From Azotimanducus sp965199815 (GTDB lineage: Bacteria; Pseudomonadota; Gammaproteobacteria; Pseudomonadales; Azotimanducaceae): a stretch of DNA of 64,000 nt. Each line of letters starts with the position of its first letter. Within the stretch, counting starts at the first letter, position 1. Below are positions 37,121-45,215 of the stretch, in pieces. The translations under genes were made by a program, and so were the position numbers. The notes beneath the pieces were generated by a model. It did not search any database, was not told the DNA's origin, and saw only the letters and a program-made list of their open reading frames with translations. The stretch covers positions 372,001-436,000 of the forward strand of contig CBDATE010000024.1 of assembly GCA_965199815.1 (NCBI GenBank), read 5' to 3'.

Positions 37121-37732
37121 TTATGGCTCAAGGCCAATCAATACAAGCGGTACGGCTGGAACCCCACGCCCCTGTCGGATGATATTGAGCAAATCCCGTT
37201 CGTAATAAGGCACTCCGGATGACATCTCTGCCTCGAGCGACTTCATGGGCAATATCTCGACCCCGACATCAATGATATTCGAGATGAAAAAACTCAGATG
37301 TTTGACGAACAGGTCATGTGCAACAAAAGCATACTTGCCAAATTGGACCTCTACTGCGACACGCTCCTTCACGAAATCAGTCTGGTTATATGACATGATC
37401 GGCCGTCGCCCGGCATTCTCGATAGCAGCCTTCTGCTCGTCCTCACCGCGACTGAAGATGTCTCGCAAAAGGCGCGCGTCATCCGTTACCCAAAAGGTAT
37501 TGCGCCTTTCTTGCCAACCTTTTGCGGATAACCTGCTCTTGAACTCGGCATTCATGTCGATAGGCGAATAAAGCATTTCCCCCGTGCGTAGAACTTCGCG
37601 TGATATTTTCGTGCGACAGGCCTCGGCATCTATATCGGCGATAACATCCAGCAATTCCTGCCAAAGATCCGGGTGGTGAACCAGCAGGTACTCTTCGCCG
37701 TTCAGATGAGAATACCTGGCGGCAATCCGCAT
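37121..37732 (-). CDS. BglII-like type II restriction endonuclease
   Basis: A 203-residue nuclease starting at ATG 37732, one base inside the methyltransferase stop (TGATG). FVKERVAVEVQFGKYAFVAH resembles the BglII active-site region, which has an unusual Glu-x-Gln in place of Glu-x-Lys; here EVQ is preserved. A C-terminal VPAVPLVLIGLEP also parallels BglII. If the similarity holds, specificity could be related to AGATCT, but that must be tested. It is somewhat richer in AT than the flanking genes. Coordinates exclude an upstream extension that only overlaps the methyltransferase in another frame. Confidence 0.78.
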   Translation of the reverse strand: MRIAARYSHLNGEEYLLVHHPDLWQELLDVIADIDAEACRTKISREVLRTGEMLYSPIDMNAEFKSRLSAKGWQERRNTFWVTDDARLLRDIFSRGEDEQKAAIENAGRRPIMSYNQTDFVKERVAVEVQFGKYAFVAHDLFVKHLSFFISNIIDVGVEILPMKSLEAEMSSGVPYYERDLLNIIRQGRGVPAVPLVLIGLEP

Positions 37733-38658
37733 CAATGACCGCCGTTCGGTAACGCCGGGTTGTAAACCGGCTTCCCCATCGGACGAGTGCGCAAGGCTCC
37801 GGCTCGCCACGCCGCTACTCGCTCGTGGGCAATCTCGACGTACTCTTTAACAACGTCGCAGCCATAGGCGTTTCGGTTGTGCTTGAGCGCAGCAATGATT
37901 GATGAACCGACACCCATGTACGGATCCAGTACTACATCGTCCCTGTCGCTCAAGGACAGGACAAGGCGCTCGACAAGTTCGACCGGGAACTGGCAGGGAT
38001 GGGTGGTCTTCTCCGGATGGTTGTTCTTGACGTTTGGAAACTCCCAGACATCAGTCGGGTTCTTGCCAAGCGGGTTGCCCGACGGCTTGCCAGCGTTTGG
38101 ACCCTTGAAGTGCTTCTTGTTCGGATATTTCGAAGGAATTCGTATCGGGTCCAGATGCCAGGTGTAGTCATCCGACATCGTCCACCAGCTAATCGTTTCA
38201 TAGCGGCCAGACAGGCGACGGGAACAATGAAGACCGTGGCCAAAATGCCAGACGATCCGATTTCGCAGCTTGAGTCCATGCTGCACAAAAATCGGATAGA
38301 GGAGAGCATCCAGCGGAAAAATCTCGCCATCCCTGACGTGATTCCCCACCTGCCAACACATTGAACCATGCGGGTGCAGAACCCGGATGCATTCTTCGAT
38401 AACGCGTCGCTGCCCATCGAGCCAGGATTGCATCGGCTCCTTCGCAGCCTCATACGCCTTGCCGAGATTGTATGGCGGCGATGTAACAATCAGCTTGCAG
38501 TGATCATCCGGGATTTTCTTCAGGAACTCGATATTATCGAGACATTCCATGAATGGCCTGCGATGTCTGTCTGGCGGTTGCAACTCTCCCGGAGACGCGA
38601 GTCGAACGGTCTCCGACGCACCCTCTGTGACCAGCGGAATCAGGGCTTGTGTGGTCAT
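37732..38658 (-). CDS. Type II DNA methyltransferase (amino-methyltransferase, beta class)
   Basis: A 308-residue SAM-dependent DNA methyltransferase. The catalytic motif TSPPYNLGKAYE (about residue 59) comes first and the SAM motif DPYMGVGSSIIAAL (about residue 244) late, the beta-class order. SPPY favours cytosine-N4 methylation, as known for M.BglII, though adenine-N6 is possible. It shares an operon with the BglII-like nuclease and is upstream of it, which allows modification to precede restriction. The pair is embedded between two fragments of a duplicated GST gene. Confidence 0.87.
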   Translation of the reverse strand: MTTQALIPLVTEGASETVRLASPGELQPPDRHRRPFMECLDNIEFLKKIPDDHCKLIVTSPPYNLGKAYEAAKEPMQSWLDGQRRVIEECIRVLHPHGSMCWQVGNHVRDGEIFPLDALLYPIFVQHGLKLRNRIVWHFGHGLHCSRRLSGRYETISWWTMSDDYTWHLDPIRIPSKYPNKKHFKGPNAGKPSGNPLGKNPTDVWEFPNVKNNHPEKTTHPCQFPVELVERLVLSLSDRDDVVLDPYMGVGSSIIAALKHNRNAYGCDVVKEYVEIAHERVAAWRAGALRTRPMGKPVYNPALPNGGH

Positions 38659-38692
38659 GGAGTTTCCGGAGTTGACAAATCATGCATGGCAG

Positions 38693-38805
38693 TTTCCAGC
38701 GCCTTTGATCTGCTGTTCAGCGTCTCCTTATTGTGCCACCAAAGGACTTGATGCACGGCAACGACCGCTTCGTCTCGCAGTTGCTTGACGAGTTCGCAGA
38801 TGAAG
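38693..38805 (+). pseudogene. 5' remnant of a GST gene with internal deletion
   Basis: Positions 38693-38767 match the region upstream of the intact GST gene (39636-39706): shared blocks TGTTCAGC and TTATTGTGCCACCAAA. Without a break the sequence then matches the interior of that gene (40068-40108, CTTCGTCTCGCAGTTGCTTG). The fusion point is at a shared CCG. This is a decayed duplicate. Confidence 0.75.
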
Positions 38806-38882
38806 CAATCGCCGAGTGTGTCAAAACGCGAAGCTATTCACCCTCACGCGGTTATCAGCAACCCGCAAGCGACTTGCAGGTG

Positions 38883-39560
38883 TCAGAACGCACTCAGCAT
38901 ATCCTGCATCAGCCCGCTTTTCGTTGCCAGAAGCACGATTCCTACATCATTCCTGACGCTCAGCTTGGAGAATATTCGATATCTGTAGCTGTTGATGGTC
39001 TTGGGACTGAGATATAGCTGTTCTGCGATATCAGCCACCTTCTTGCCCTGAATGATGAGAGTGGCGATTTGCAGCTCGCGTGCTGACAGGGTACTGAATG
39101 GTGAGTCCGCACCTGCTGACGGTCCTGACGATGCCATCGAATTAACAACCCCCTGACAAATATATTTTTCTCCCGCCATCACCATGCGAACGCCCATGTC
39201 AAATTCGCACACACTTGCCTGCTTTGTCAGATATCCATTGGCACCTGATTGCAGCGCTCTTGTCGGGAAAGGTTCTGTCGTCACTGAAGTAAGCATCGCT
39301 ATCTTGACCGTACTATTGAATCGCCTGATACGCCTGACCGCCTCTATTCCACCGATTCCGGGCATGCTGACTTCCATGAAGACAAGATCAGGCGGATCTC
39401 GACGCACCATCTCGACCGCCAGCTCCCCGTTAGGGGCTTCACCAACCACTTCGCAGTTCTGAAGCCTGTTGACAAGCAGAGCCATGCAAGCCCGCCAGAG
39501 AGCTTGATGATCGACCACATATACACGTATCGGTTTTCCAGTGCTTCTTCGCTCCCGCAT
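38883..39560 (-). CDS. GacA/UvrY-like response regulator lacking the phospho-acceptor Asp
   Basis: A 225-residue NarL/FixJ-type regulator. The output domain (DSPFSTLSARELQIATLIIQ, LSPKTINSYRYRIFSKLSV) is very close to GacA/UvrY. The receiver is atypical: the acceptor position reads FMEVSMPG with Glu63 instead of Asp, and the acidic pair near residue 17 reads VVDHQ with only one Asp. Lys113 is kept (GYLTKQ). It probably works without phosphorylation, perhaps as a constitutive or dominant variant. ATG 39560 has AGGAG seven bases upstream. It lies alone between GST-derived sequences. Confidence 0.85.
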   Translation of the reverse strand: MRERRSTGKPIRVYVVDHQALWRACMALLVNRLQNCEVVGEAPNGELAVEMVRRDPPDLVFMEVSMPGIGGIEAVRRIRRFNSTVKIAMLTSVTTEPFPTRALQSGANGYLTKQASVCEFDMGVRMVMAGEKYICQGVVNSMASSGPSAGADSPFSTLSARELQIATLIIQGKKVADIAEQLYLSPKTINSYRYRIFSKLSVRNDVGIVLLATKSGLMQDMLSAF

Positions 39561-39802
39561 CAGGTCACTCCTACCTAACAGTAATGAATATGTATCTCCC
39601 ACATGGGAATAGCTTATCTACCTTGAGCCCAATTTGCCAGCGCCCTGGATCTACTGTTCAGCATCCTCTTATTGTGCCACCAAACGACTTGATGCGCGAC
39701 AATGACCGAATCACCAACAAATCATGCCCACCTGAGACGCTGGCCCAAGACGCGACAGGTCTCCATGCGTATGATGCCAAGCTCGACACAAGGCAGAACC
39801 TC

Positions 39803-40801
39803 ATGCAGCAGCACTATCGCATCATAGGCTCGGAACTCTCCCCCTACTCTGTCAAGGTGCGCAGCTACTGCCGCTACAAGGGAATCTCCCACGAGTGGCT
39901 GTCGCGCGGCACCCACCAGGCGCTCTTCGAGCGCCATGCCAAGCTGCCCCTGATTCCGCTGATCATCTCCGCCGACGACGAGAGTCTTCAGGATTCGACA
40001 CCAATCATCGAGTGGCTGGAATCGAAATACCCGCACCCACCCATTCATCCTGAAGATTCGCGCAGCCGCTTCGTCTCGCAGTTGCTTGAGGAGTTCGCAG
40101 ATGAATGGGGCAACAAGTGGGTCTTTCATTTGCGGTGGGCGCGGGAAGTCGATCAGCTGTCCGCAGCCTCGCGCATTGTCGAGAGCCTTGCCCCCGAGGC
40201 CGATGCATCACAGCGCGAAGCCATGATCCCGGGCATCATCAAGCGCATGACGGGGCGGGTGTGGTTCGTTGGTTCATCGCCGCTGACCGCCAGTCAAATC
40301 GAAGATTCCTTCACGGAAGTGCTCACGCTTCTGGATGCACATCTCGCCGAGCGGCCCTATGTCTTTGGAGACCGCCCGGCTCTTGGCGACCTCGGCCTCT
40401 GGGGTGAGCTCTACTCTGCCTCCACAGACCCTACCGCCGGAGAGATCATCCGGTCGCGTTACCCGCAGGTGAGTGACTGGATTCAGCGGCTGCTCGAGCC
40501 ACAACAGCCTGCTGCCAATACGCGCTTCGAGCCTTGGGACAGCTTGGTGCCGTCGTTGCTGCCACTCATCACCGGGCCCGTCGCGGGTCAGTTCCTTCCC
40601 TGGACCCAGGCCAACGCAGCCGCACTGGAAACCGGTACGGACGAGTTCTCGGTGATGCTTCGCGGTCAGGAGTGGCACCAAAAGCCGATCAAATACCACG
40701 CGCGGTCATATCAAGCCTTGCGTGACAAGTACGCTGAAGTCGATGCGACCACCAGAGATCTGATGCGCGAGACCGGCTGTCATCAATTCCTTGCGCAATA
40801 G
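39803..40801 (+). CDS. Glutathione S-transferase-like protein
   Basis: A 332-residue protein with an N-terminal thioredoxin-fold GST domain (YRIIGSELSPYSVKVRSYCR, ending in LQDSTPIIEWLESKYP, which includes the conserved glutathione-binding Ser-Thr region). An all-helical C-terminal domain follows (LLDAHLAERPYVFGDRPALG). Ser at SPYS could be the catalytic residue. It is longer than typical GSTs by about 100 residues at the C-terminus. ATG 39803 follows AGGCAG and aligns with family N-termini. The stop TAG shares its final G with an H1 hairpin. Fragments of a second copy lie at 37011 and 38693. Confidence 0.83.
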   Translation: MQQHYRIIGSELSPYSVKVRSYCRYKGISHEWLSRGTHQALFERHAKLPLIPLIISADDESLQDSTPIIEWLESKYPHPPIHPEDSRSRFVSQLLEEFADEWGNKWVFHLRWAREVDQLSAASRIVESLAPEADASQREAMIPGIIKRMTGRVWFVGSSPLTASQIEDSFTEVLTLLDAHLAERPYVFGDRPALGDLGLWGELYSASTDPTAGEIIRSRYPQVSDWIQRLLEPQQPAANTRFEPWDSLVPSLLPLITGPVAGQFLPWTQANAAALETGTDEFSVMLRGQEWHQKPIKYHARSYQALRDKYAEVDATTRDLMRETGCHQFLAQ

Positions 40802-40827
40802 GGAAACTCTGAATAACAGAGTTTCCC
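40801..40827. repeat. H1 hairpin at the GST stop codon
   Basis: GGGAAACTCTGAATAACAGA completed by GTTTCCC forms a perfect palindromic stem, identical to H1 of copy A. A few bases of H2 (GTGCGGCA) follow, so this is a truncated element. Confidence 0.8.
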
Positions 40828-40866
40828 GTGCGGCAAGCGATACCTGATCCGGGCAGCGAACCCAAA

Positions 40867-42372
40867 ATGCGCGAAGTTCTCGTCAGTTGGATTGGACACG
40901 CGGACCTTCGAGCGCCAACCGAAGAGCAGGACGCTGGCATCGGCCCGGTAGCCCAGGCACTTCAATCATGTGCGTTTGATGATGCATACCTCATTGCCGA
41001 CCACGACACGCAGATCATCAACGCCTACCTCGACTGGCTCAACGCACGAACCTCGAAACCGGATATACACCTACTGCGAGAACGACTGAGCGGGCCGACC
41101 AATTTCGGTGAAATTTACCAGGCGGCGGTGCGCGCCTCTGACAGAGCGCTTTGTGACACAGGAGGAGAAGCTTCGCTCACCTTTCATCTCAGTCCTGGCA
41201 CTCCCGCTATGGCAGCAGTCTGGATCATTCTCGCCAAAACACGCTTTCCAGCCAAGCTCATCGAATCCTCTCGCGAGCACGGCGTACAGACTGTCGCAGT
41301 GCCGTTCGACATCTCGGCAGATTTCCTGCCAGACCTTTTGCGGCGGCCAGACAAGGAACTCGAGCGACTCGCCGCGGGACTGCCGCCGGAACATCCCGAA
41401 TTCGACGAAATCGTTCATGCGAGCCAAGCCATGAAACGAGTAATCGTCCGTGCGCGCCTCGTTGCAACCCGCTCGGTTCCCGTGCTTGTTGAAGGCGAAA
41501 CAGGCACAGGCAAGGAACTGCTCGCCAGAGCGATTCATGGATCCAGTCCTCGCCGGGATCATCCCTTCGTCGCCGTCAATTGCGGTGCACTCCCCCAGGA
41601 ACTCGTGGAGGCTGAGCTGTTCGGTCATGAAAAAGGTGCCTTCACCGGTGCAATCTCGCAACGGGATGGCCACTTTGTGACTGCCCACGGCGGCACCCTG
41701 TTTCTCGACGAAGTGGGTGAGCTTCCGAAACCTGCACAGGTGAAGCTCCTGCGCGTTCTGCAAGAATCCGAGATATTGCCTGTTGGAAGATCTCGACCAC
41801 GCAAGGTAGATGTACGCCTCATAGCGGCCACCAACCGTTCACTCATTGCCGAAGTGCAAAAAGGCGCTTTTCGGGAAGACCTTTTTCACCGGTTGGCTGT
41901 GGCAATACTGCGCCTCGCTCCCCTGCGTGAGCGCCATGAAGATTTGGCGCTCCTGATTGAATCGCTGCTTGATCAGGCAAACCGGGAAGGGACGGAACAG
42001 CCGGGCTACATCAAGAAGAAACTATCTGTTAGCGCAAGAAATATTATGCTTTCACATCAATGGCCCGGCAATGTGCGCGAGCTTCAGAACACCTTGCGAC
42101 GAGCGGCGCTCTGGTCGGCAGAAGAAACACTTACGACAGATGACATCAGCGAGGCGTTGCTCCCAATGCCACACCGAGATGCCGGGATATTGCACCGTTC
42201 ATTAGGAAAAAACTTTGATTTACAAGAACTTTTAGAAATCGTAGCGCGGCATTATCTGGGTAGGGCGCTTGCCGAAGCGAATGGAAACAAGACACAGGCC
42301 GCAAAGCTGACAGGGCTTTCGAGCTACCAAACCTTCGCCAACTGGATGAAGCGATATGGAGTACACGGATAA
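40867..42372 (+). CDS. Sigma54-dependent activator with RtcR/CARF-like sensor domain
   Basis: A 501-residue enhancer-binding protein from ATG 40867. Residues 1-165 or so form a Rossmann-like sensor with FHLSPGTPAMAAVWIILAKT and KLIESSREHG, comparable to the CARF domain of RtcR, whose family binds linear or cyclic oligonucleotides. The AAA+ domain has Walker A VEGETGTGKELLAR, the sigma54-contact loop GAFTGA, Walker B GGTLFLDEVGELP and VRLIAATNR. The C-terminus has a Fis-type helix-turn-helix (NGNKTQAAKLTGLSSYQTFA). A -24/-12 promoter lies four bases after its stop, in front of hsdR, so it very likely controls the type I restriction operon. Confidence 0.87.
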   Translation: MREVLVSWIGHADLRAPTEEQDAGIGPVAQALQSCAFDDAYLIADHDTQIINAYLDWLNARTSKPDIHLLRERLSGPTNFGEIYQAAVRASDRALCDTGGEASLTFHLSPGTPAMAAVWIILAKTRFPAKLIESSREHGVQTVAVPFDISADFLPDLLRRPDKELERLAAGLPPEHPEFDEIVHASQAMKRVIVRARLVATRSVPVLVEGETGTGKELLARAIHGSSPRRDHPFVAVNCGALPQELVEAELFGHEKGAFTGAISQRDGHFVTAHGGTLFLDEVGELPKPAQVKLLRVLQESEILPVGRSRPRKVDVRLIAATNRSLIAEVQKGAFREDLFHRLAVAILRLAPLRERHEDLALLIESLLDQANREGTEQPGYIKKKLSVSARNIMLSHQWPGNVRELQNTLRRAALWSAEETLTTDDISEALLPMPHRDAGILHRSLGKNFDLQELLEIVARHYLGRALAEANGNKTQAAKLTGLSSYQTFANWMKRYGVHG

Positions 42373-42375
42373 TTT

Positions 42376-42390
42376 TGGCATCGCTCTTGC
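42376..42390 (+). promoter_or_regulatory. Sigma54 (-24/-12) promoter of the hsd operon
   Basis: TGGCATCGCTCTTGC matches TGGCAC-N5-TTGC, with GG and GC exactly ten bases apart. Transcription would begin about 12 bases after the GC, near 42402, leaving a 58-base leader before hsdR. An imperfect inverted repeat (AATCAA-CC-GTGATCAC-TTGATT, 42390-42411) covers the start region and might be an additional operator. Confidence 0.78.
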
Positions 42391-42459
42391 AATCAACCGT
42401 GATCACTTGATTCTCCAGTTGCTTTCGGGCTGGTTTCGCCACGTGAGGACGCTTCAGTA

Positions 42460-45198
42460 ATGCCGAAAACTACCGAGGCAGACGCTCGGATTGTGATTGA
42501 CGACCTGTTGCGTCAGGCGGACTGGGATCCGACTGACAACGATCAGGTCAAGACGGAAGTCGTGGCGACACTCGCGACCGGCCCTTCTTCCATTGTGGAT
42601 CGCTCACTCGCGCGCCCCTTCGACACACACGCGCCTGTTTACAACCTCATTGCAGCGGCAGGGGAGTTTGGCCCCGATCAGACCGTGGGTGGCACGGGAG
42701 ACGAGATTGGCTGGGCTCCCGTTCCATCTTCAGTGCGCCTCACGCGCGAGTACTTCGTCGCTCGCGTCGAGGGGCGCTCGATGGAACCCACAATTCCGGA
42801 CGGCACCTGGTGCTTGTTTCGCACCGACCGCGGAGGCAGCCGAAGCGGCAAGACCGTACTGGTTTGGCACCGTGGGTGCACCGACCCTGCGCTGGGTGGA
42901 GAGTTCTCGGTAAAGCGGTACAAGAGCGAAAAAACCTTCTCACGTGACGGCACCTGGAGGCACCGGGAAATTCGATTGGAACCGCTCAATCCGGATCCTG
43001 AGTTCCAACCTCTCGTATTCACCGAGGAAGCGGAGGGAGACCTTCGCGTGGTCGGTGAATTCGTGACAGTCCTCGATCTTCCGCACTCCAATCCTGAAGG
43101 CCGTCAGACCGGCAAAGCCGACTATGTGCTCTACAACAGCAGTGGCCGCCCGCTCGCTGTAGTCGAGGCCAAGAAAGCCTCCATCAACCCCTATTCAGCC
43201 AAACAACAGACACTTCCGTACGCACGCGCACTGGATGCGCCGTTCATATTCCTCACCAATGGCGAACTCATTTACTTTTGGGATTGGAAGAACGACGATG
43301 CGCGGCAAATCGACGGGTTCTTTTCGCCTCGTGACCTCGAGCGCAGGATTGAGATGTGCAGCACACGCAAAGCTCTCGCAACCATCGAGATTCCCGAGTA
43401 TTACACCCGCCAGGGAGAGTCGAGAAGTGTCCGTCCATATCAAACCGAGGCCATGCGCGCGCTCGACCACGCGCTCGAACTCGGCAAACGGCGATTTCTC
43501 ATCGAGTTGCCCACTGGCACGGGAAAAACCGATCTTGTCTGCCTTTATCTGAAACGCATTTTTGAAGCGGGCTGGGCGGAGCGGGTACTGGTGCTTGTGG
43601 ACAGAGATCAACTCGCCAGGCAGTTCATCGAAGCCGTCCAGGATCTGCTTTCGCAACATTCGAGCTACTGGCTCCGTGCGGGCATGGCGCGTCAGGAGCA
43701 ACAGATCACGGTTGCTTTGCTGCAAACCATGATTGGCCGCGCAACCGAATACACGGCGGGCTACTACGACATAGTGATTGCCGATGAATGCCATAGATCC
43801 ATCTACGGTGCCTGGCAGTCCGCCCTTACGCGGTTCGATGCGGTGCACATCGGCCTCACGGCGACCCCGGCGGACTACATCGAGCGCAATACCTTCGAGT
43901 TTTATCAGTGTGAGCGCGGCAAGCCCGACTTCAGCTACTCGCTACAGGATGCGTTCGAAAACACATATCTGGTTCCCTACCGCTTTGCCACCGGCATCAC
44001 CGAGATTCTGGCGGAAGGAGCGGACATTGACGATGAGCACTATGATCCGGTCGCATTCGAGCGCAAGTGGACCAACGAAAAGACAAATCGCCTGATGATG
44101 CAGGAATTCGACAAACTCGCCCGGGAGAGCTATACCGAGCTGGCTCCGAAGCAAAACCCAGGCCCCGGGAAAGCGATCGTGTTTGCGATCACCAAGCATC
44201 ATGCGGCGCGCCTCGCCGAGTACCTGAACGATCTCCATCCCGAACACCAGGGCCGATATGCCGAGGTCATTACTTCGGATGTGGCTGACCCGGGCACACT
44301 GATCAGAAAATTCAAGTTCGAAACTTACCCTATGGTCGCAGTGAGCGTGGGAATGCTCGATACGGGGTTCGACTGCCGAGAGATACTGCATCTGGTGCTT
44401 TGTCGGCGTGTGCGCAGCCCCATCCTGTACCAGCAGATGCGAGGTCGTGGCACTCGCACAGCTCCGCACATCGAAAAGCGCATGTTCGTCATGTATGACT
44501 TCTTTCACAATCACCAGTACTTCAATGACACAGATACTGATGTCTTCACGGGAAGTGGTGGCGGCGGCAATTCAGTCGAGCCCCCTCCCCTCCCGCCTGC
44601 TCCCAATGACGACCTCACAGATCTTGGATTGGAGGATGAATGGCTCGAGGCGGTCACCTATGTCGAGGTGGGGCCGGAAGGCGAACGTATTGACAAGGAG
44701 CGCTACAAGAGTGACTGGCAAGAAGCCATAAACGCCAGAGTTGACGATGACCCGCTGCTCCGCAAGGTGCGCGAGGACGAATTGCTCACATCAGAAGAGG
44801 AGAATGACCTCGCCCGAAGGCTCAACCAACCCGAGAACTACTTCAACGAAGAAAACCTGCGCAGAGCCTACAGGGAACCGGGTGGCAACCTCATAGACTT
44901 CATTCGTGCGGCCCTCGGCCTGCTGCGAATCAAGAGCAGGGAGGAGCGAATCGAGGAGAGTTTCCGTGCCTGGCTCGTTCCTCGCTCTCTCACACCTGCA
45001 CAGGCGGAGTACCTGTCGCTGCTCAAGAACCGCGGGATTGCGGTTGGTCGCGTTGCCATTGAAGACCTTTTCGAGCCCCCGCTATCGATTCTTGACGTTG
45101 CCGACAAGGGCATCGAACTCTTCGGCAAGGATGGACTGGGCCAGATAGTCGCAGAACTCGACCAGAGTGTCTTCAGTTCCGAGAGGAGGGTCGGCTGA
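42460..45198 (+). CDS. hsdR: Type I restriction subunit HsdR with inserted LexA-like S24 domain
   Basis: A 912-residue restriction/translocase subunit. Order: HsdR-type N-terminal segment (LLRQADWDPTDNDQVKTEV, 17-35); a LexA/S24-like domain (about 60-205) with cleavage-site-like AAAGE (Ala67-Gly68), nucleophile VEGRSMEPTIPDG (Ser107) and EFSVKRYK (Lys152); then the nuclease core KADYVLY (Asp221) and VVEAKK (Glu236, Lys238). Next come SF2 helicase motifs LPTGTGKTD (about 350), DECHRS (about 442) and QQMRGRGTR, and an EcoEI-type C-terminal domain (SREERIEESFRAWL). The S24 insertion splits the nuclease domain. It could allow RecA-triggered self-cleavage that disables restriction during DNA damage; that is inference. 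Confidence 0.9.
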   Translation: MPKTTEADARIVIDDLLRQADWDPTDNDQVKTEVVATLATGPSSIVDRSLARPFDTHAPVYNLIAAAGEFGPDQTVGGTGDEIGWAPVPSSVRLTREYFVARVEGRSMEPTIPDGTWCLFRTDRGGSRSGKTVLVWHRGCTDPALGGEFSVKRYKSEKTFSRDGTWRHREIRLEPLNPDPEFQPLVFTEEAEGDLRVVGEFVTVLDLPHSNPEGRQTGKADYVLYNSSGRPLAVVEAKKASINPYSAKQQTLPYARALDAPFIFLTNGELIYFWDWKNDDARQIDGFFSPRDLERRIEMCSTRKALATIEIPEYYTRQGESRSVRPYQTEAMRALDHALELGKRRFLIELPTGTGKTDLVCLYLKRIFEAGWAERVLVLVDRDQLARQFIEAVQDLLSQHSSYWLRAGMARQEQQITVALLQTMIGRATEYTAGYYDIVIADECHRSIYGAWQSALTRFDAVHIGLTATPADYIERNTFEFYQCERGKPDFSYSLQDAFENTYLVPYRFATGITEILAEGADIDDEHYDPVAFERKWTNEKTNRLMMQEFDKLARESYTELAPKQNPGPGKAIVFAITKHHAARLAEYLNDLHPEHQGRYAEVITSDVADPGTLIRKFKFETYPMVAVSVGMLDTGFDCREILHLVLCRRVRSPILYQQMRGRGTRTAPHIEKRMFVMYDFFHNHQYFNDTDTDVFTGSGGGGNSVEPPPLPPAPNDDLTDLGLEDEWLEAVTYVEVGPEGERIDKERYKSDWQEAINARVDDDPLLRKVREDELLTSEEENDLARRLNQPENYFNEENLRRAYREPGGNLIDFIRAALGLLRIKSREERIEESFRAWLVPRSLTPAQAEYLSLLKNRGIAVGRVAIEDLFEPPLSILDVADKGIELFGKDGLGQIVAELDQSVFSSERRVG

Positions 45199-45215
45199 GC
45201 CGACGGAAAAGAGCC

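Noticed and set aside
42390..42411. The inverted repeat around the sigma54 start as the activator binding site.
   Set aside because: Activator sites normally lie upstream of -24, and the repeat is asymmetric by two bases. It is mentioned only as a possible operator.
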